Assembly: GCA_900556875.1 (NCBI GenBank)
Contig: USQQ01000007.1
Location: 17,008-81,007 of the forward strand
From: an uncultured Collinsella sp.
Lineage (GTDB): Bacteria; Actinomycetota; Coriobacteriia; Coriobacteriales; Coriobacteriaceae
Length of the DNA: 64,000 nucleotides
Reading direction: 5' to 3'
Within the stretch, counting starts at the first letter, position 1. Every line of letters starts with the position of its first letter. This document shows positions 18,284 to 28,273 of the stretch, piece by piece. The notes under the pieces were generated by a model. It made no database searches, was not told where the DNA came from, and saw only the letters and a program-made list of their open reading frames with translations. The position numbers and the translations under genes were made by a program.

Positions 18284-18464
18284 ATTGGGGACGTTCTTAA
18301 ACGACTAGTCATCGGGGACAGTCTTTGCCGATTCGCCGGCTCGCCGGCCGGGCTGGCAAGGGCTGTCCCTATCTGTCGGGTGGCGAAAGAGCGTCCCTAG
18401 CGGCACTCATTGGGGACAGACTTAAATGAGTGGTTTCAGTCATTTAAGTCTGTCCCCAATGAGT
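18284..18464. repeat. REP-like block with perfect 25-bp hairpin
   Basis: Several copies of the word YATTGGGGACRK..TTAAA. A perfect 25-bp inverted repeat (18405-18429 with 18440-18464, 10-base loop) fills the end. The same word recurs near 21949, 30510, 52114 and 58978. REP elements mobilised by Y1 transposases (RAYTs) look like this; no such transposase gene is in the window. Confidence 0.75.
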
Positions 18465-18547
18465 AGGTTGGAAAAAATTGCGCCTGCCGCTTAAAAATAG
18501 TTCGCCGAGGTTTACTATTACCCTAGAAAAGTAGTAGAAGGCTAACA

Positions 18548-19273
<726 letters not shown>

Positions 19274-19281
19274 GCGACGCC

Positions 19282-21948
19282 ATGACACCTCTCGCAAAGC
19301 GACTCCCGCGCGAGCTACGCCGCAATGTCGGTAAGTACCTGGGCATCTTTTTGCTTATGTGCGGAAGCATCGCCCTCACGTCGGGCTTTTTGCTCGCGGC
19401 GCATTCCATCGGCTGCCTCATTGACGACATGCGCGATGAGTACACGATCGAGGACGGCCGCGTGACTACCTCCTTCGAGGCCACCGACGAGCAGCTCAAG
19501 GCTGCCGAAGACGCGGCTGAGGACGTCGGCGGCGTCACGCTCTACAAGAATTTCTCCATCGACGCCATCATCAAAAAGACCGCCGGCGACGACGGCACCA
19601 AGCGCACCCTGCGCACCTACGCGCATCGCACCAAGGTTGACATTGCGTCCTACTGCGAAGGCAGGCAGCCCAAGACGGACGATGAGGTGGCAATCGACCG
19701 TGTCTTCGCCACCAACAACGACCTTGTCGTGGGCGATAAGGTTGAGCTTGAGGGCCGCACCTACACCATCTGCGGCATCATGACCCAGCCCGATAGCCAG
19801 GCACTGTTCCTCAACAATTCGGACTTTACGGTGAACACCATCACCTATGGTGTGGCCGAGGTCACCGACGCCGGCTTTGCCGCGCTCGAGGATGCCGGTG
19901 GTGCACCTGCCTACACCTACTCCTTCACCTTTGCCGATCGCGACCTCCCCACCGCGGACCGCATCGATGCCGAGCAGGATATGGTCGAGGCGCTGACCGA
20001 TGCCAATGCGCGCGTGGACGATCTGATCGATGCCGATTCCAACCAGGGCATTGGCTATGCGCGCGACGACGTGGACGGCGACTCCATGATGTGGATGACG
20101 TTGCTCGACATCATCATCGTGATCATGGCGTTCGTCTTTGTGGTGCTCACCGACGCCACCATCGAGGAGGAGGGCGCCATCATCGGCACGCTGCTCGCCA
20201 GCGGCTATCGCCGCCGCGAGATCGTGCTGCACTACCTGGCACTTCCCGCCATCGTGGGCGTGCTCGCGGCGCTTTTGGGCACCGCGTTCGGCGTTGCGTT
20301 CTTTACCGAGCCCATGCGCGGTCTCTACTACGGCTCGTACAGCCTGCCGCCCTTCCAGGTGTACTGGAGCTGGGAGATCTTCGTGAAGTGTGCCGTGGTT
20401 CCCGCCGCCGCGCTCATCCTCATCACGCTGGTGGGTCTGCTTCGCAAGATGGGCAAGACGCCGTTGCAGTTCCTTCGTCACGAGGCGAGCGGCAAATCGG
20501 GCACCAAGCGCGGCCTGCAGCTGCCGGAGCGCATGGGTTTTGTTTCCCGCTTCCGCCTGCGTATCTTCCTGCGCAATCTGGGCAACTTCGCCACGCTCTT
20601 CGTGGGCATCGCGTTTGCCTCGCTGCTACTGCTCTTTGGCCTGGCGATTCTGCCCACGATGACGCACTATGCGGACAATCTCGAGACGAGCCTGGTCGCC
20701 GAGCACCAGTACACGCTCAAGGCTCCGCTGGAGCTCGAGGGCACTGTCGAGGAACGCGAGCAGTGGTCGGCGCTCGAGCGCTTGCAGTCGATTGACGGCG
20801 CGCTGCTTTCTGCCGCCCAGGATGCCGATGACGAGCTTGACGACGCGGCCGATGCGGCGCAGACGGCAGCCGATGCCGTAGCCAGCTCTCCGTCTGCCGA
20901 GAGCCTGGCCGCGGCGCAGGACGCGCTCGCAAGCGTTCAGGACAAGAAGGATGCGCTCTATGCGCGCCTCGACGACCTGGCCGATGCCCTCGGCTGCGAC
21001 CGCGATGAGGCTATCGACCTGATCGACAAGGCCTCTAAGATCGACACTGACAACGACGATATCCATCCGGTCAATACGACCGACAACGGCGCGGGCGCAA
21101 TCGCGCAGGCCGAGAAATACGCCGTTTACCAGCTGCAATACGACCGTGGCGATGGTAATGGTGAGGAGACGATTTCCGTCTACGGCATTTCATCCGATTC
21201 GCGTTATTGGAAAGACCTCGACGTCGGCGACGGCCGCGTTGTCTTTGGCGGCGGCCTGCTCGACAAGTTTGGCTGGAGCGAGGGCCAGAAGGTCACACTC
21301 AGCGATAAGTACGAGGGCGAGCATTATTCCCTTGAGTACGCGGGCAAGGACTATGCCTGGGGCTCCAAGTCGGACATGAATATCTATATGAGTATCGATG
21401 ACTTTAACGAGCTGTTCGACAACGATGCCGCCTACTTTAACGGCTATGTGAGCGACGAGAAGCTCGACCTCGACGCGCGCTACTTTGCCGGCGACACCAC
21501 GCCCGACGACATGCGCGCCGTGGGCGACCAGTTCATCGGCATGATGAGCAAAATGATCGGCATGATGGTCGGGCTCGCGGTGTTTATCTTCCTGCTGTTT
21601 ATGTACCTGCTGACCAAGGCCGTGATCGACCACAGCGCCCGTTCGATCAGCTATATGAAAGTCTTTGGCTATCGAGATAGCGAGATCTCGCATCTGTACA
21701 TCCGCTCGATCACGCTGTGCGTGGCGGCGTCGCTCGTGCTGAGCCTGCCGGTGATCATCGGCTCGCTCACGGCCATCTTCCGCTCTATGCTGCTCGCCTA
21801 TAACGGCAATATCGAGATTTACGTGCCGACCTGGTCCATGGCGGCATGCGTCGGCATTGGCTTTGCGACCTACCTGGTCGTGGCGTTGCTACACACGCGC
21901 TCTATCAAGCGCGTCAGCCTGGCCGAAGCCCTCAAGGTGCAGGAGTAG
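19282..21948 (+). CDS. FtsX-family ABC permease
   Basis: 888 residues from ATG 19282. One helix at ~15-37 is followed by a ~230-residue extracytoplasmic domain and a first FtsX block of three helices at ~275-400. A further helix (~440-465) leads into a second soluble domain with an Ala/Asp-rich coiled coil (~500-575), and a second FtsX block lies at ~755-885. This is the duplicated YknZ/BceB-like architecture seen in large Gram-positive permeases. Partner of the preceding ATPase. REP-like sequence begins immediately after the stop. Confidence 0.85.
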   Translation: MTPLAKRLPRELRRNVGKYLGIFLLMCGSIALTSGFLLAAHSIGCLIDDMRDEYTIEDGRVTTSFEATDEQLKAAEDAAEDVGGVTLYKNFSIDAIIKKTAGDDGTKRTLRTYAHRTKVDIASYCEGRQPKTDDEVAIDRVFATNNDLVVGDKVELEGRTYTICGIMTQPDSQALFLNNSDFTVNTITYGVAEVTDAGFAALEDAGGAPAYTYSFTFADRDLPTADRIDAEQDMVEALTDANARVDDLIDADSNQGIGYARDDVDGDSMMWMTLLDIIIVIMAFVFVVLTDATIEEEGAIIGTLLASGYRRREIVLHYLALPAIVGVLAALLGTAFGVAFFTEPMRGLYYGSYSLPPFQVYWSWEIFVKCAVVPAAALILITLVGLLRKMGKTPLQFLRHEASGKSGTKRGLQLPERMGFVSRFRLRIFLRNLGNFATLFVGIAFASLLLLFGLAILPTMTHYADNLETSLVAEHQYTLKAPLELEGTVEEREQWSALERLQSIDGALLSAAQDADDELDDAADAAQTAADAVASSPSAESLAAAQDALASVQDKKDALYARLDDLADALGCDRDEAIDLIDKASKIDTDNDDIHPVNTTDNGAGAIAQAEKYAVYQLQYDRGDGNGEETISVYGISSDSRYWKDLDVGDGRVVFGGGLLDKFGWSEGQKVTLSDKYEGEHYSLEYAGKDYAWGSKSDMNIYMSIDDFNELFDNDAAYFNGYVSDEKLDLDARYFAGDTTPDDMRAVGDQFIGMMSKMIGMMVGLAVFIFLLFMYLLTKAVIDHSARSISYMKVFGYRDSEISHLYIRSITLCVAASLVLSLPVIIGSLTAIFRSMLLAYNGNIEIYVPTWSMAACVGIGFATYLVVALLHTRSIKRVSLAEALKVQE

Positions 21949-22022
21949 TCATCGGGGACAGTCTTTGCCGATTCGCCGGCCGGGCGGCAAGCACTCATTT
22001 AAGTCCGTCCCCAATGAGTGCC
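21949..22022. repeat. REP-like block
   Basis: Contains CATCGGGGACAGTCTTTGCC and the inverted word ACTCATTTAAGTCCGTCCCCAATGAGT in part. The first half repeats 18311-18345 almost exactly. Confidence 0.6.
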
Positions 22023-22115
22023 TAACGACTCGGTGTTGCGCTTGACTTCGACCCTACTTCAACGGGTACCATCCTCTTATGTCTGTAACGCCATATAGAC
22101 CGAGGGGATATATCT

Positions 22116-23321
22116 ATGACCGCAACTGCACCCGCAGCACCAGCAAAGGTGTACTTCACCAACCTGCGCACGCATGCTCGCGAGAGCCAGCTCGACAAAC
22201 TCAAGCGCCTCATCCGTCGCGCCGGTATTGAGCAGATCGACTTTGAGAACAAGTTCGTCGCCATTAAGATTCACTTTGGCGAGCTGGGCAATCTGAGCTT
22301 TTTGCGCCCCAACTACGCCCGCGCCGTCGCGGATGTCGTGAAGGAGCTGGGCGGCAAGCCCTTCCTCACCGACTGCAACACGCTCTATGTCGGCAGTCGC
22401 AAAAACGCGCTCGAGCACATCGACACCGCCTACCAGAACGGCTTTACCCCGTATGCCACGGGTTGCCAGATCATCATCGCCGACGGCCTCAAGGGTACCG
22501 ACGAGGCGCTCGTCCCGGTCGAGGGTGGTGAGTATGTGCGCGAGGCAAAGATCGGCCAGGCACTCATGGATGCCGACATTGTGATCAGCCTTACGCACTT
22601 TAAGGGCCATGAGCAGGCGGGCTTTGGCGGCGCCATGAAGAACCTGGGCATGGGCGGCGGCAGCCGTGCCGGCAAGATGGAGCAGCATGCCGCCGGCAAG
22701 CCGAGCGTCGATACTACCAACTGCGTGGGTTGCCGTGCCTGCGAGAAGATTTGCGCGCACAGCGCCATCACGTTTGACGGTACGCGTGAGCGCGAGCTTG
22801 CCAACGGCAGCACCCGCACGGTTCACGTGGCTGCCATCGACCACGATCGCTGCGTGGGCTGCGGACGCTGCATTGCGGCGTGCAACCAGGACTGCATCAA
22901 GCCCGACTATGATGCCGCGGCCGACGTACTCAACTACAAGATCGCCGAGTATACGAAGGCCATCGTCGACGGCCGCCCGAGCTTCCACATCTCGCTCGCC
23001 ATGGACATCAGCCCCAACTGCGACTGCCATCCCGAGAATGACACGCCCATCGTCAACGACATCGGCATGTTCGCGAGCTTCGACCCGGTCGCCATCGACC
23101 AGGCCTGCGCCGACGCCGTCCTGGCGTCCGAGCCGCTGCCTAACACCGAGCTCACCGACAGCGCGGCCAAAATGGAGCACGACCACGAGCATCTGGAGGG
23201 CGAGCAGGCCAAGGACCCCTTCTGCATCACACATCCCGACACCGACTGGCGCTCCTGCATCGCACACGCCGAGAAGATCGGCCTGGGCACGAGCAAGTAT
23301 GAGCTCATCGAGGTCAAATAG
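22116..23321 (+). CDS. DUF362 iron-sulfur protein with two 4Fe-4S motifs
   Basis: 401 residues. An N-terminal DUF362 domain (~1-200; FENKFVAIKIHFGELGN, SLTHFKGHEQAGFGGAMKNLGMG) is interrupted by a bacterial ferredoxin insert with CVGCRACEKIC and, further on, CVGCGRCIAAC. It then resumes with ISPNCDCHPEND and FASFDPVAIDQAC. DUF362 proteins of this build are common in anaerobes, and their reaction is not known to me. Redox transfer is inferred from the clusters. ATG 22116 has GAGGGG 9 bases upstream. It stands alone, ending in a bidirectional terminator shared with the convergent hydrolase gene. Confidence 0.85.
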   Translation: MTATAPAAPAKVYFTNLRTHARESQLDKLKRLIRRAGIEQIDFENKFVAIKIHFGELGNLSFLRPNYARAVADVVKELGGKPFLTDCNTLYVGSRKNALEHIDTAYQNGFTPYATGCQIIIADGLKGTDEALVPVEGGEYVREAKIGQALMDADIVISLTHFKGHEQAGFGGAMKNLGMGGGSRAGKMEQHAAGKPSVDTTNCVGCRACEKICAHSAITFDGTRERELANGSTRTVHVAAIDHDRCVGCGRCIAACNQDCIKPDYDAAADVLNYKIAEYTKAIVDGRPSFHISLAMDISPNCDCHPENDTPIVNDIGMFASFDPVAIDQACADAVLASEPLPNTELTDSAAKMEHDHEHLEGEQAKDPFCITHPDTDWRSCIAHAEKIGLGTSKYELIEVK

Positions 23322-23373
23322 CGCCTAGCTATTGAACATATCAAGTGCCTTTGTGGCGTAAGTCGAGCAAAAG

Positions 23374-23406
23374 CCGCCCGCGAGCACAGCGCTCGCGGGC
23401 GGTTTT
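23374..23406. terminator. Bidirectional terminator between convergent genes
   Basis: A perfect 12-bp stem (23374-23385 with 23391-23402) with TTTT after it and AAA just before it, placed between convergent stop codons at 23321 and 23573. Confidence 0.85.
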
Positions 23407-23407
23407 C

Positions 23408-23531
23408 CGGAAGTATGCGGCAAATTTCGAGACCGCCGAGCACACGACGTTTTTTGGCAACAAAACCCCTGATAAATTGTTGATAAAACTGCGGTCTGGT
23501 CGGCAGTTCCAGATTTTGCCGCATACTTCCG
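23408..23531. repeat. Long-arm structured element (124 bp)
   Basis: 17-bp perfect inverted ends (CGGAAGTATGCGGCAAA), with an inner GACCGC/GCGGTC pair. The plan resembles the elements at 12252-12901, and AAAATAGGGGGT follows the element here while the same word occurs inside copy A. Confidence 0.65.
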
Positions 23532-23572
23532 AAAATAGGGGGTCAGATAAAGCCCCGGACGTTGCTTTTTGC

Positions 23573-24538
23573 CTAAAAATTCTTTCCGAGGAAGTCGTCG
23601 ACCGTGTTCCAGTAGAGCTCGGGATCGACCTGCGCGCTCTTGGCGTGCGTGGCGCCATGGATGGTGAGCTTTTGCTTGATCTTGCTGGCGCACGCGTCGT
23701 AGTTTTGGTCGAGCATACTGTACGGTACAAAGGTGTCTTGGTCGCCGTGGATAAAAAGCATGGGAACCGTCGCGTGTTTGAGTTGATCCACGCTGCTCGC
23801 CGTATGAAAGTCGTAGCCTGCGCGCACGTTGCACACCAAGTTTGCTACATCGAGCGAGGGAAAGCTGGGCAGGCCGAACACGTCCTTGAGCTGCAGAGAA
23901 AACTCGTCCCAAACGCTTGTATAACCGCAGTCCTCGATAATGCATTTCACATTTGCGGGCACAGATTCCCCCGCTACATTCATGGCAGTCGCCGCGCCCA
24001 TCGACTCGCCAAAGACCAGGATGCGCGCCTCGGGGTCGGCCTGAACAATTCGCCCGATCCACGCGACGATGTCGAGGCGCTCGGGCCAGCCCATGCCGAT
24101 ATAGTCGCCGCCGGAGCGCTCGTGGGCACGGGCGGCGGGCGCGAGCACGTTCATGCCGCGGTCGTGGAATCGCTTGACGTATCGGGCCATACCGATGGGC
24201 TCGTTGGTATATCCATGCAGGCAGACGGCGTAGTCGTGCGTGCTCTCCGACGCAGCAAAATACCAGGCGGCAAGCTCGGTCCCGTCATCTGCGGTGAGGC
24301 TGCTGCTCTCGCGATTCTCTTTAAACCACGCCCGCGCCTCGGTTCCCTCGGCATCCGGCTGCTCACTTTCTTTGCCGTCCTTGCCGTCCTGCATCATCTT
24401 CATGGTGTATGGCGCGCGGGGATTCAGCGCGAAGTCAAACAGAAAGTTGCCGGCAAATCCGAGCAGCGCAATGACAACCACCAGCGCAACGACGCCGGCT
24501 ATCTTGAGCTTTCGATGGGAACGTGCGTTTTGAGACAT
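23573..24538 (-). CDS. Membrane-anchored alpha/beta hydrolase (serine hydrolase, S33-like)
   Basis: 321 residues. A basic N-terminus and one membrane helix at ~13-36 point to an anchored protein with an outward domain. The fold signature is clear: oxyanion-loop CLHGYTNEP, nucleophile elbow GESMGAATAM, acid in HGDQDTFVPY, and base in HGATHAKS. The family includes BAAT/YqiA-like esterases and lysophospholipases; the substrate is not evident. AGGAAAG lies 6 bases before ATG 24538. The gene is divergent from the hemolysin III gene, and the shared intergenic region holds the palindromic words GATGTTAATACATC and GTTGATGCGTCAAC. Confidence 0.85.
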   Translation of the reverse strand: MSQNARSHRKLKIAGVVALVVVIALLGFAGNFLFDFALNPRAPYTMKMMQDGKDGKESEQPDAEGTEARAWFKENRESSSLTADDGTELAAWYFAASESTHDYAVCLHGYTNEPIGMARYVKRFHDRGMNVLAPAARAHERSGGDYIGMGWPERLDIVAWIGRIVQADPEARILVFGESMGAATAMNVAGESVPANVKCIIEDCGYTSVWDEFSLQLKDVFGLPSFPSLDVANLVCNVRAGYDFHTASSVDQLKHATVPMLFIHGDQDTFVPYSMLDQNYDACASKIKQKLTIHGATHAKSAQVDPELYWNTVDDFLGKNF

Positions 24539-24724
24539 AAGAAGCTTTCCTATAAGATGTTAATACATCAACATTTAATGCAAGTGCATTATGGATGTTC
24601 GCCGTTGATGCGTCAACAGGCAAAGAATGGGTAAACAAAGGGTCACGTATGGTGCAAATTTCGCACGTACCCAGACGCTTTGATATAGTGTTGAGAACTC
24701 TTTACGTTGGAGGATGTAACCGGC

Positions 24725-25408
24725 ATGTCCGATTCGAGCGACAGTTCCAAGCCGCGACCCAAGACCGCGGCCGTTCCACACTACACGGTGGGCGAGGAGA
24801 TCATGAACTCCGTCACCCATGGTGTCGGCTGCCTGCTGGGTATCGCGGGCCTGGTGCTCCTGATCGTATTCGCTGCCCTGCGCGGCGGAGGCCCGGCCCA
24901 CATGGCCGCGGCGATTGTCTATGGTGTCAGTATCATCCTCGAATACTTGGCCTCCACGCTCTATCACGCGATTCAGCCCGCTCGCGCCAAGCGCGTGTTT
25001 CGCATCATCGACCACAGCTGCATTTACCTGCTCATAGCCGGCAGCTATACCCCGTTTTGCCTCATCACGCTCGCAAACGACGGCGGCCCTGCGCTGTTCT
25101 TTGCCGTGTGGGCCATCGCCATCATCGGCATCGCACTCGAGTGCTTTTTGCGCGAGCGTCAGCCGCACTGGGTAAGCGGCCTGGTCTACCTGCTGATGGG
25201 CTGGCTCGTCGTCTTTAAGCTGCCCGAGCTCGTGTCGCTGCTCAACCCCGTGGCGCTTGCCCTGCTCGCCGTTGGCGGCGTGTGCTATACCGTGGGCGTG
25301 CCGTTCTATATCGCCAAAAACGTGCGCTATCTGCACAGTGTTTTCCACTTGTGGGTGCTCGCCGGCAGCATCTTCCAGTTCATGGCGGTGATCCTCTTCG
25401 TAATCTAG
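24725..25408 (+). CDS. Hemolysin III / PAQR-family membrane protein
   Basis: 227 residues, seven predicted membrane helices. Conserved family features are NSVTHGVGCLLG, the STLYHAI segment, DHSCIYLLIAGSYTP, and HSVFHLWVLAGS with the conserved His of the last helix. GGAGG (24709-24713) supports ATG 24725. These HlyIII/YqfA proteins carry a metal-dependent hydrolase-like site shared with adiponectin receptors; their bacterial role is poorly defined. A gene for a CorC-type membrane protein follows after about 100 bases. Confidence 0.88.
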   Translation: MSDSSDSSKPRPKTAAVPHYTVGEEIMNSVTHGVGCLLGIAGLVLLIVFAALRGGGPAHMAAAIVYGVSIILEYLASTLYHAIQPARAKRVFRIIDHSCIYLLIAGSYTPFCLITLANDGGPALFFAVWAIAIIGIALECFLRERQPHWVSGLVYLLMGWLVVFKLPELVSLLNPVALALLAVGGVCYTVGVPFYIAKNVRYLHSVFHLWVLAGSIFQFMAVILFVI

Positions 25409-25515
25409 CGACCGCGCCCACGGCCCCGCTCGCACGGGCGACCGGCGCAACTGCCCTATCCGCTACGTACGTCTCCTGCCAACGTCCCGAATCTTGGAGG
25501 TTCGAGAAACTCCCG

Positions 25516-26889
25516 ATGGACATAACCATCTCCCTTATTACCACGCTCGTTCTGACGCTTATCAACGGCTACTTCTCTATGTCCGAGATGGCTCTCACCA
25601 CGGCTAAGCGCGCCGTGTTGGAACACGATGCCGAGGAGGGCGATAAGCGCGCCGAGCGCGCCGTTCAGCTTGCCGCCGATTCCGACCAACTGCTCGCCAC
25701 CATCCAGGTCGCCATCACGCTCGTGGGCTTCGCCTCGTCCGCCGTCGCCTCGACGAGCCTGTCCGACCCGCTCGCCACGTGGCTCATGAGCTTTGGCATC
25801 GCGCCGCTTTCCGCCATCGCGCGCGGCCTGGCGCCGGTCATCATCACCGTCGCCGTCGCCTTTGTGTCCATCGTGATCGGCGAGCTCGTGCCCAAGCGCA
25901 TCGGTCTTGCTAACGCAGAGGGCGTATCCAAACAGGTCGTGGGACCGCTCTCCGTGTTTCAAAAGATCGCCCGCCCGCTCGTGTGGCTGACCGGTGCTTG
26001 CTCTGACGGCCTGGCCCGCATCCTGCGCATCAAGAGCGCCGATGACCGCCAGAATGTCTCGGAGGAAGAGATCAAGTACATGGTCTCGGAGCAGGACGAC
26101 CTGCTCGACGAGGAAAAGCGCATGATCCACGAGATCTTTGACCTGGGCGACACCGTTGCCCGCGAGGTCATGGTGCCGCGCGTGGACACCACCATGTGCG
26201 AGGACGACGAGACGGTCGCTGACGTGCTGTCCACCATGCGCCAGACCGGCTTTAGCCGCATCCCCGTCTATCACGAGGACCCCGACAACGTCGCGGGCAT
26301 CGCGCACATCAAGGACCTGATCCAGCCCGCGCTCGACGGCAAGGGCGACCAGCCCATTGCCGATTACCTGCGCGATGCCACCTTTGTGCCCGATACCAAG
26401 GACATCCTGCCGCTGCTGTCCGAGATGCAGACTTCGCACGACCAGATCGTGGTCGTCGTGGACGAGTACGGCGGCACGGCGGGCATCATCACCATCGAAG
26501 ATATCGTCGAGGAGATCGTCGGCGAGATCGAGGACGAGTTCGACCCCGACAACAAGTACCTCACGCGCCTCTCGCGCCGTGAGTGGCTCGTCGATGGGCG
26601 TTTTTCGTGCGATGACGCGATTGAGCTTGGTTGGCCGCTCGAGGAAAGCGATGATTATGAGACCATCGCCGGCTGGATTTTGGAACTTTGCGACTCGGTG
26701 CCCGACATCGGAGAGGTGTTTGAGGTCGCGGGGTACAAGTTCAAGGTACAGTCGATGCGTGGCCAGCGCATCTCGCTCATTCGCGTGATCGCTCCGGCCG
26801 AAACCGATAAGAAGGATTCCGAGTCCTCGGCAGAGAAGCCGGCGGCGTCGGGTGTGGGCTCTGCGGATCCGCACGATGGCGACGAGTAG
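25516..26889 (+). CDS. CNNM/CorC (TlyC-type) membrane protein, Mg2+ efflux-like
   Basis: 457 residues from ATG 25516. A CNNM/DUF21 membrane domain (~1-190; GYFSMSEMALTTAKR, PLSVFQKIARPLVW) is followed by a CBS pair (~205-330; REVMVPRVDTTMC, GFSRIPVYHEDPDNV, IVVVVDEYGGTAGIITIEDI) and a CorC_HlyC domain (~345-430). The tail is acidic. CNNM/CorC relatives move or regulate Mg2+ and other divalent ions. The older label hemolysin is unsupported. GGAGG at 25496 is 16 bases from the ATG, so the exact start is less certain. Confidence 0.88.
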   Translation: MDITISLITTLVLTLINGYFSMSEMALTTAKRAVLEHDAEEGDKRAERAVQLAADSDQLLATIQVAITLVGFASSAVASTSLSDPLATWLMSFGIAPLSAIARGLAPVIITVAVAFVSIVIGELVPKRIGLANAEGVSKQVVGPLSVFQKIARPLVWLTGACSDGLARILRIKSADDRQNVSEEEIKYMVSEQDDLLDEEKRMIHEIFDLGDTVAREVMVPRVDTTMCEDDETVADVLSTMRQTGFSRIPVYHEDPDNVAGIAHIKDLIQPALDGKGDQPIADYLRDATFVPDTKDILPLLSEMQTSHDQIVVVVDEYGGTAGIITIEDIVEEIVGEIEDEFDPDNKYLTRLSRREWLVDGRFSCDDAIELGWPLEESDDYETIAGWILELCDSVPDIGEVFEVAGYKFKVQSMRGQRISLIRVIAPAETDKKDSESSAEKPAASGVGSADPHDGDE

Positions 26890-26913
26890 GGCAAGGACGA
26901 GTAGGGGAGAGTT

Positions 26914-27747
26914 ATGGCAGGCCTGTTCAACATCCTTAAGGTCACCGTCAGCGAGGACAAGATTTGCGCGCACGTGCTGGTGAACCCCGGCATGCCGCTC
27001 ATGACCTCGGAGGATATCGAGGCCACGGCGCGCGTGTACTACCTGGTGCCCGCGATTGCCAAGCATCTGTGCCTGGGCGATTCGGGTCGCGAGTTCCAGG
27101 ACTGCATGGGCCAGACCGAGCTTTGCCACCTGCTGGAGCACGTGACGGTCGAGCTCATGAACGAGACCGGTCTTGCCGGCAGCATCTCGTGCGGTCGCAC
27201 CCGCGTGAGCGAGCATGATGAACGTGTCTTTGAGGTTGAGCTTTCGTGTCCCGACGACGCGTTGGCCATTGGCGCGCTGTCATCGGCGACCTTTATGATG
27301 GACTGGGCGTACCTGCACGCTGACCAGCCGGCCCCCGACGTGGAAGGCACGGTCGCTGGCCTGCGCAACCTGGTGCTGGGCATGCGCGCCGAGGCCGAGG
27401 GCAAGGACCCGCACGAGGCCGTTGCCGCTGCGAACGGCGAGGACGTGGCCGAGGATGCGCCCGAGCACGACGCTCCTGCCGACGCCGACGCTGGGCCCGT
27501 TGCCGAGGCGCCTGCTGAGCCCGAGTCTGCGGAGCCCCAAGGCGTCCCGAGCTTTGACGACGAGCCGCAGATGCCAATCGATACCGAGGGCGCGGTCGTC
27601 GAGAACCACGAGGCCCCCGCGGCCGTCTTTGGCGGTGCGGCAACGGCTCCGTCCGGCTCGGCGCACGAGGGCAGCCTGCCGCTCGTCGATGGCGCCGGCG
27701 AAGACCCGGCTGCTACGGTGGCCATGCCGGCTGCGCCTCAGGAGTAG
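26914..27747 (+). CDS. Orphan protein resembling the cyanophycin synthetase N-terminal domain
   Basis: 277 residues. Residues ~60-115 (CHLLEHVTVELMNETGL, SCGRTRVSEH, VFEVELSCPDDALAIGAL) resemble the CphA N-terminal domain, which has a similar H-x-x-EHV-x-x-EL...GRTR...V-x-F-E pattern. The ATP-grasp and Mur-ligase-like domains of CphA are absent. Residues ~155-277 are acidic, Ala/Pro/Glu-rich and probably disordered. The assignment is pattern recognition by eye, so function is unknown. It starts 24 bases after the CorC gene. Confidence 0.55.
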   Translation: MAGLFNILKVTVSEDKICAHVLVNPGMPLMTSEDIEATARVYYLVPAIAKHLCLGDSGREFQDCMGQTELCHLLEHVTVELMNETGLAGSISCGRTRVSEHDERVFEVELSCPDDALAIGALSSATFMMDWAYLHADQPAPDVEGTVAGLRNLVLGMRAEAEGKDPHEAVAAANGEDVAEDAPEHDAPADADAGPVAEAPAEPESAEPQGVPSFDDEPQMPIDTEGAVVENHEAPAAVFGGAATAPSGSAHEGSLPLVDGAGEDPAATVAMPAAPQE

Positions 27748-27826
27748 GCTCACTCGCTTATCACCATCATGTACCTGTGCTTTTACCGTACGCAGATGAG
27801 CGCGACGGCAAGTGTTGCGCTGCGGG

Positions 27827-27832
27827 TATAAT
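27827..27832 (+). promoter_or_regulatory. Candidate -10 element for the ytxH-PRC pair
   Basis: A perfect TATAAT, 51 bases before the YtxH start. No good -35 is seen at the usual spacing. Confidence 0.5.
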
Positions 27833-27883
27833 GGACAGCATTCAAACGGTGGGCATCGAGGTGCCCGCAGGAGAGGAATGATC

Positions 27884-28273
27884 ATGGGAAAGACTTTCAG
27901 CTTTGTCTCCGGTGCGCTCTTTGGTGCTGCCGCCGGCGCTATCATCGGCGTTGCTCTGGCCCCGCGCTCGGGTGCCGAGACCCGCGCCATGGCCGCCGAT
28001 ATCGCCAACGATGCCTGGGACAACATGCGTGACACCTACGAGCACAGTGCCGAGGAGGCTCGTGCCGCGGTCAACGACTTTGGTCCGATGGTCGACGCCA
28101 AGACCGATGACCTGCGCGCCAAGGTTGACCTGGCCCGCGAGCGCATGGACCAGCTTCGCGAGCAGCTCAACGACGCCATCTCGGGCGGCAACGTGACGCC
28201 CGCTGCCGACGTCGTGGTCGAGAACGTCGCTGAGGCCGACACCGAGGCCACGGAGCCCTCGACCGAGGCATAA
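27884..28273 (+). CDS. YtxH-domain protein
   Basis: 129 residues from ATG 27884, chosen over ATG 27878 because AGGAGAGG lies 7 bases upstream of it. A short hydrophobic Gly/Ala segment (SFVSGALFGAAAGAIIGVAL) is followed by APRSGAETR, the YtxH hallmark, then ~85 residues of amphipathic charged helix. The family is membrane-associated and stress-linked in Gram-positives. Its stop overlaps the start of the PRC-barrel gene by one base, so the two are coupled. Confidence 0.85.
   Translation: MGKTFSFVSGALFGAAAGAIIGVALAPRSGAETRAMAADIANDAWDNMRDTYEHSAEEARAAVNDFGPMVDAKTDDLRAKVDLARERMDQLREQLNDAISGGNVTPAADVVVENVAEADTEATEPSTEA

Noticed and set aside
25516..26889. Hemolysin function for the TlyC-like protein
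   Set aside because: The domain set is CNNM-CBS-CorC; cell lysis is a legacy label without support in the sequence.
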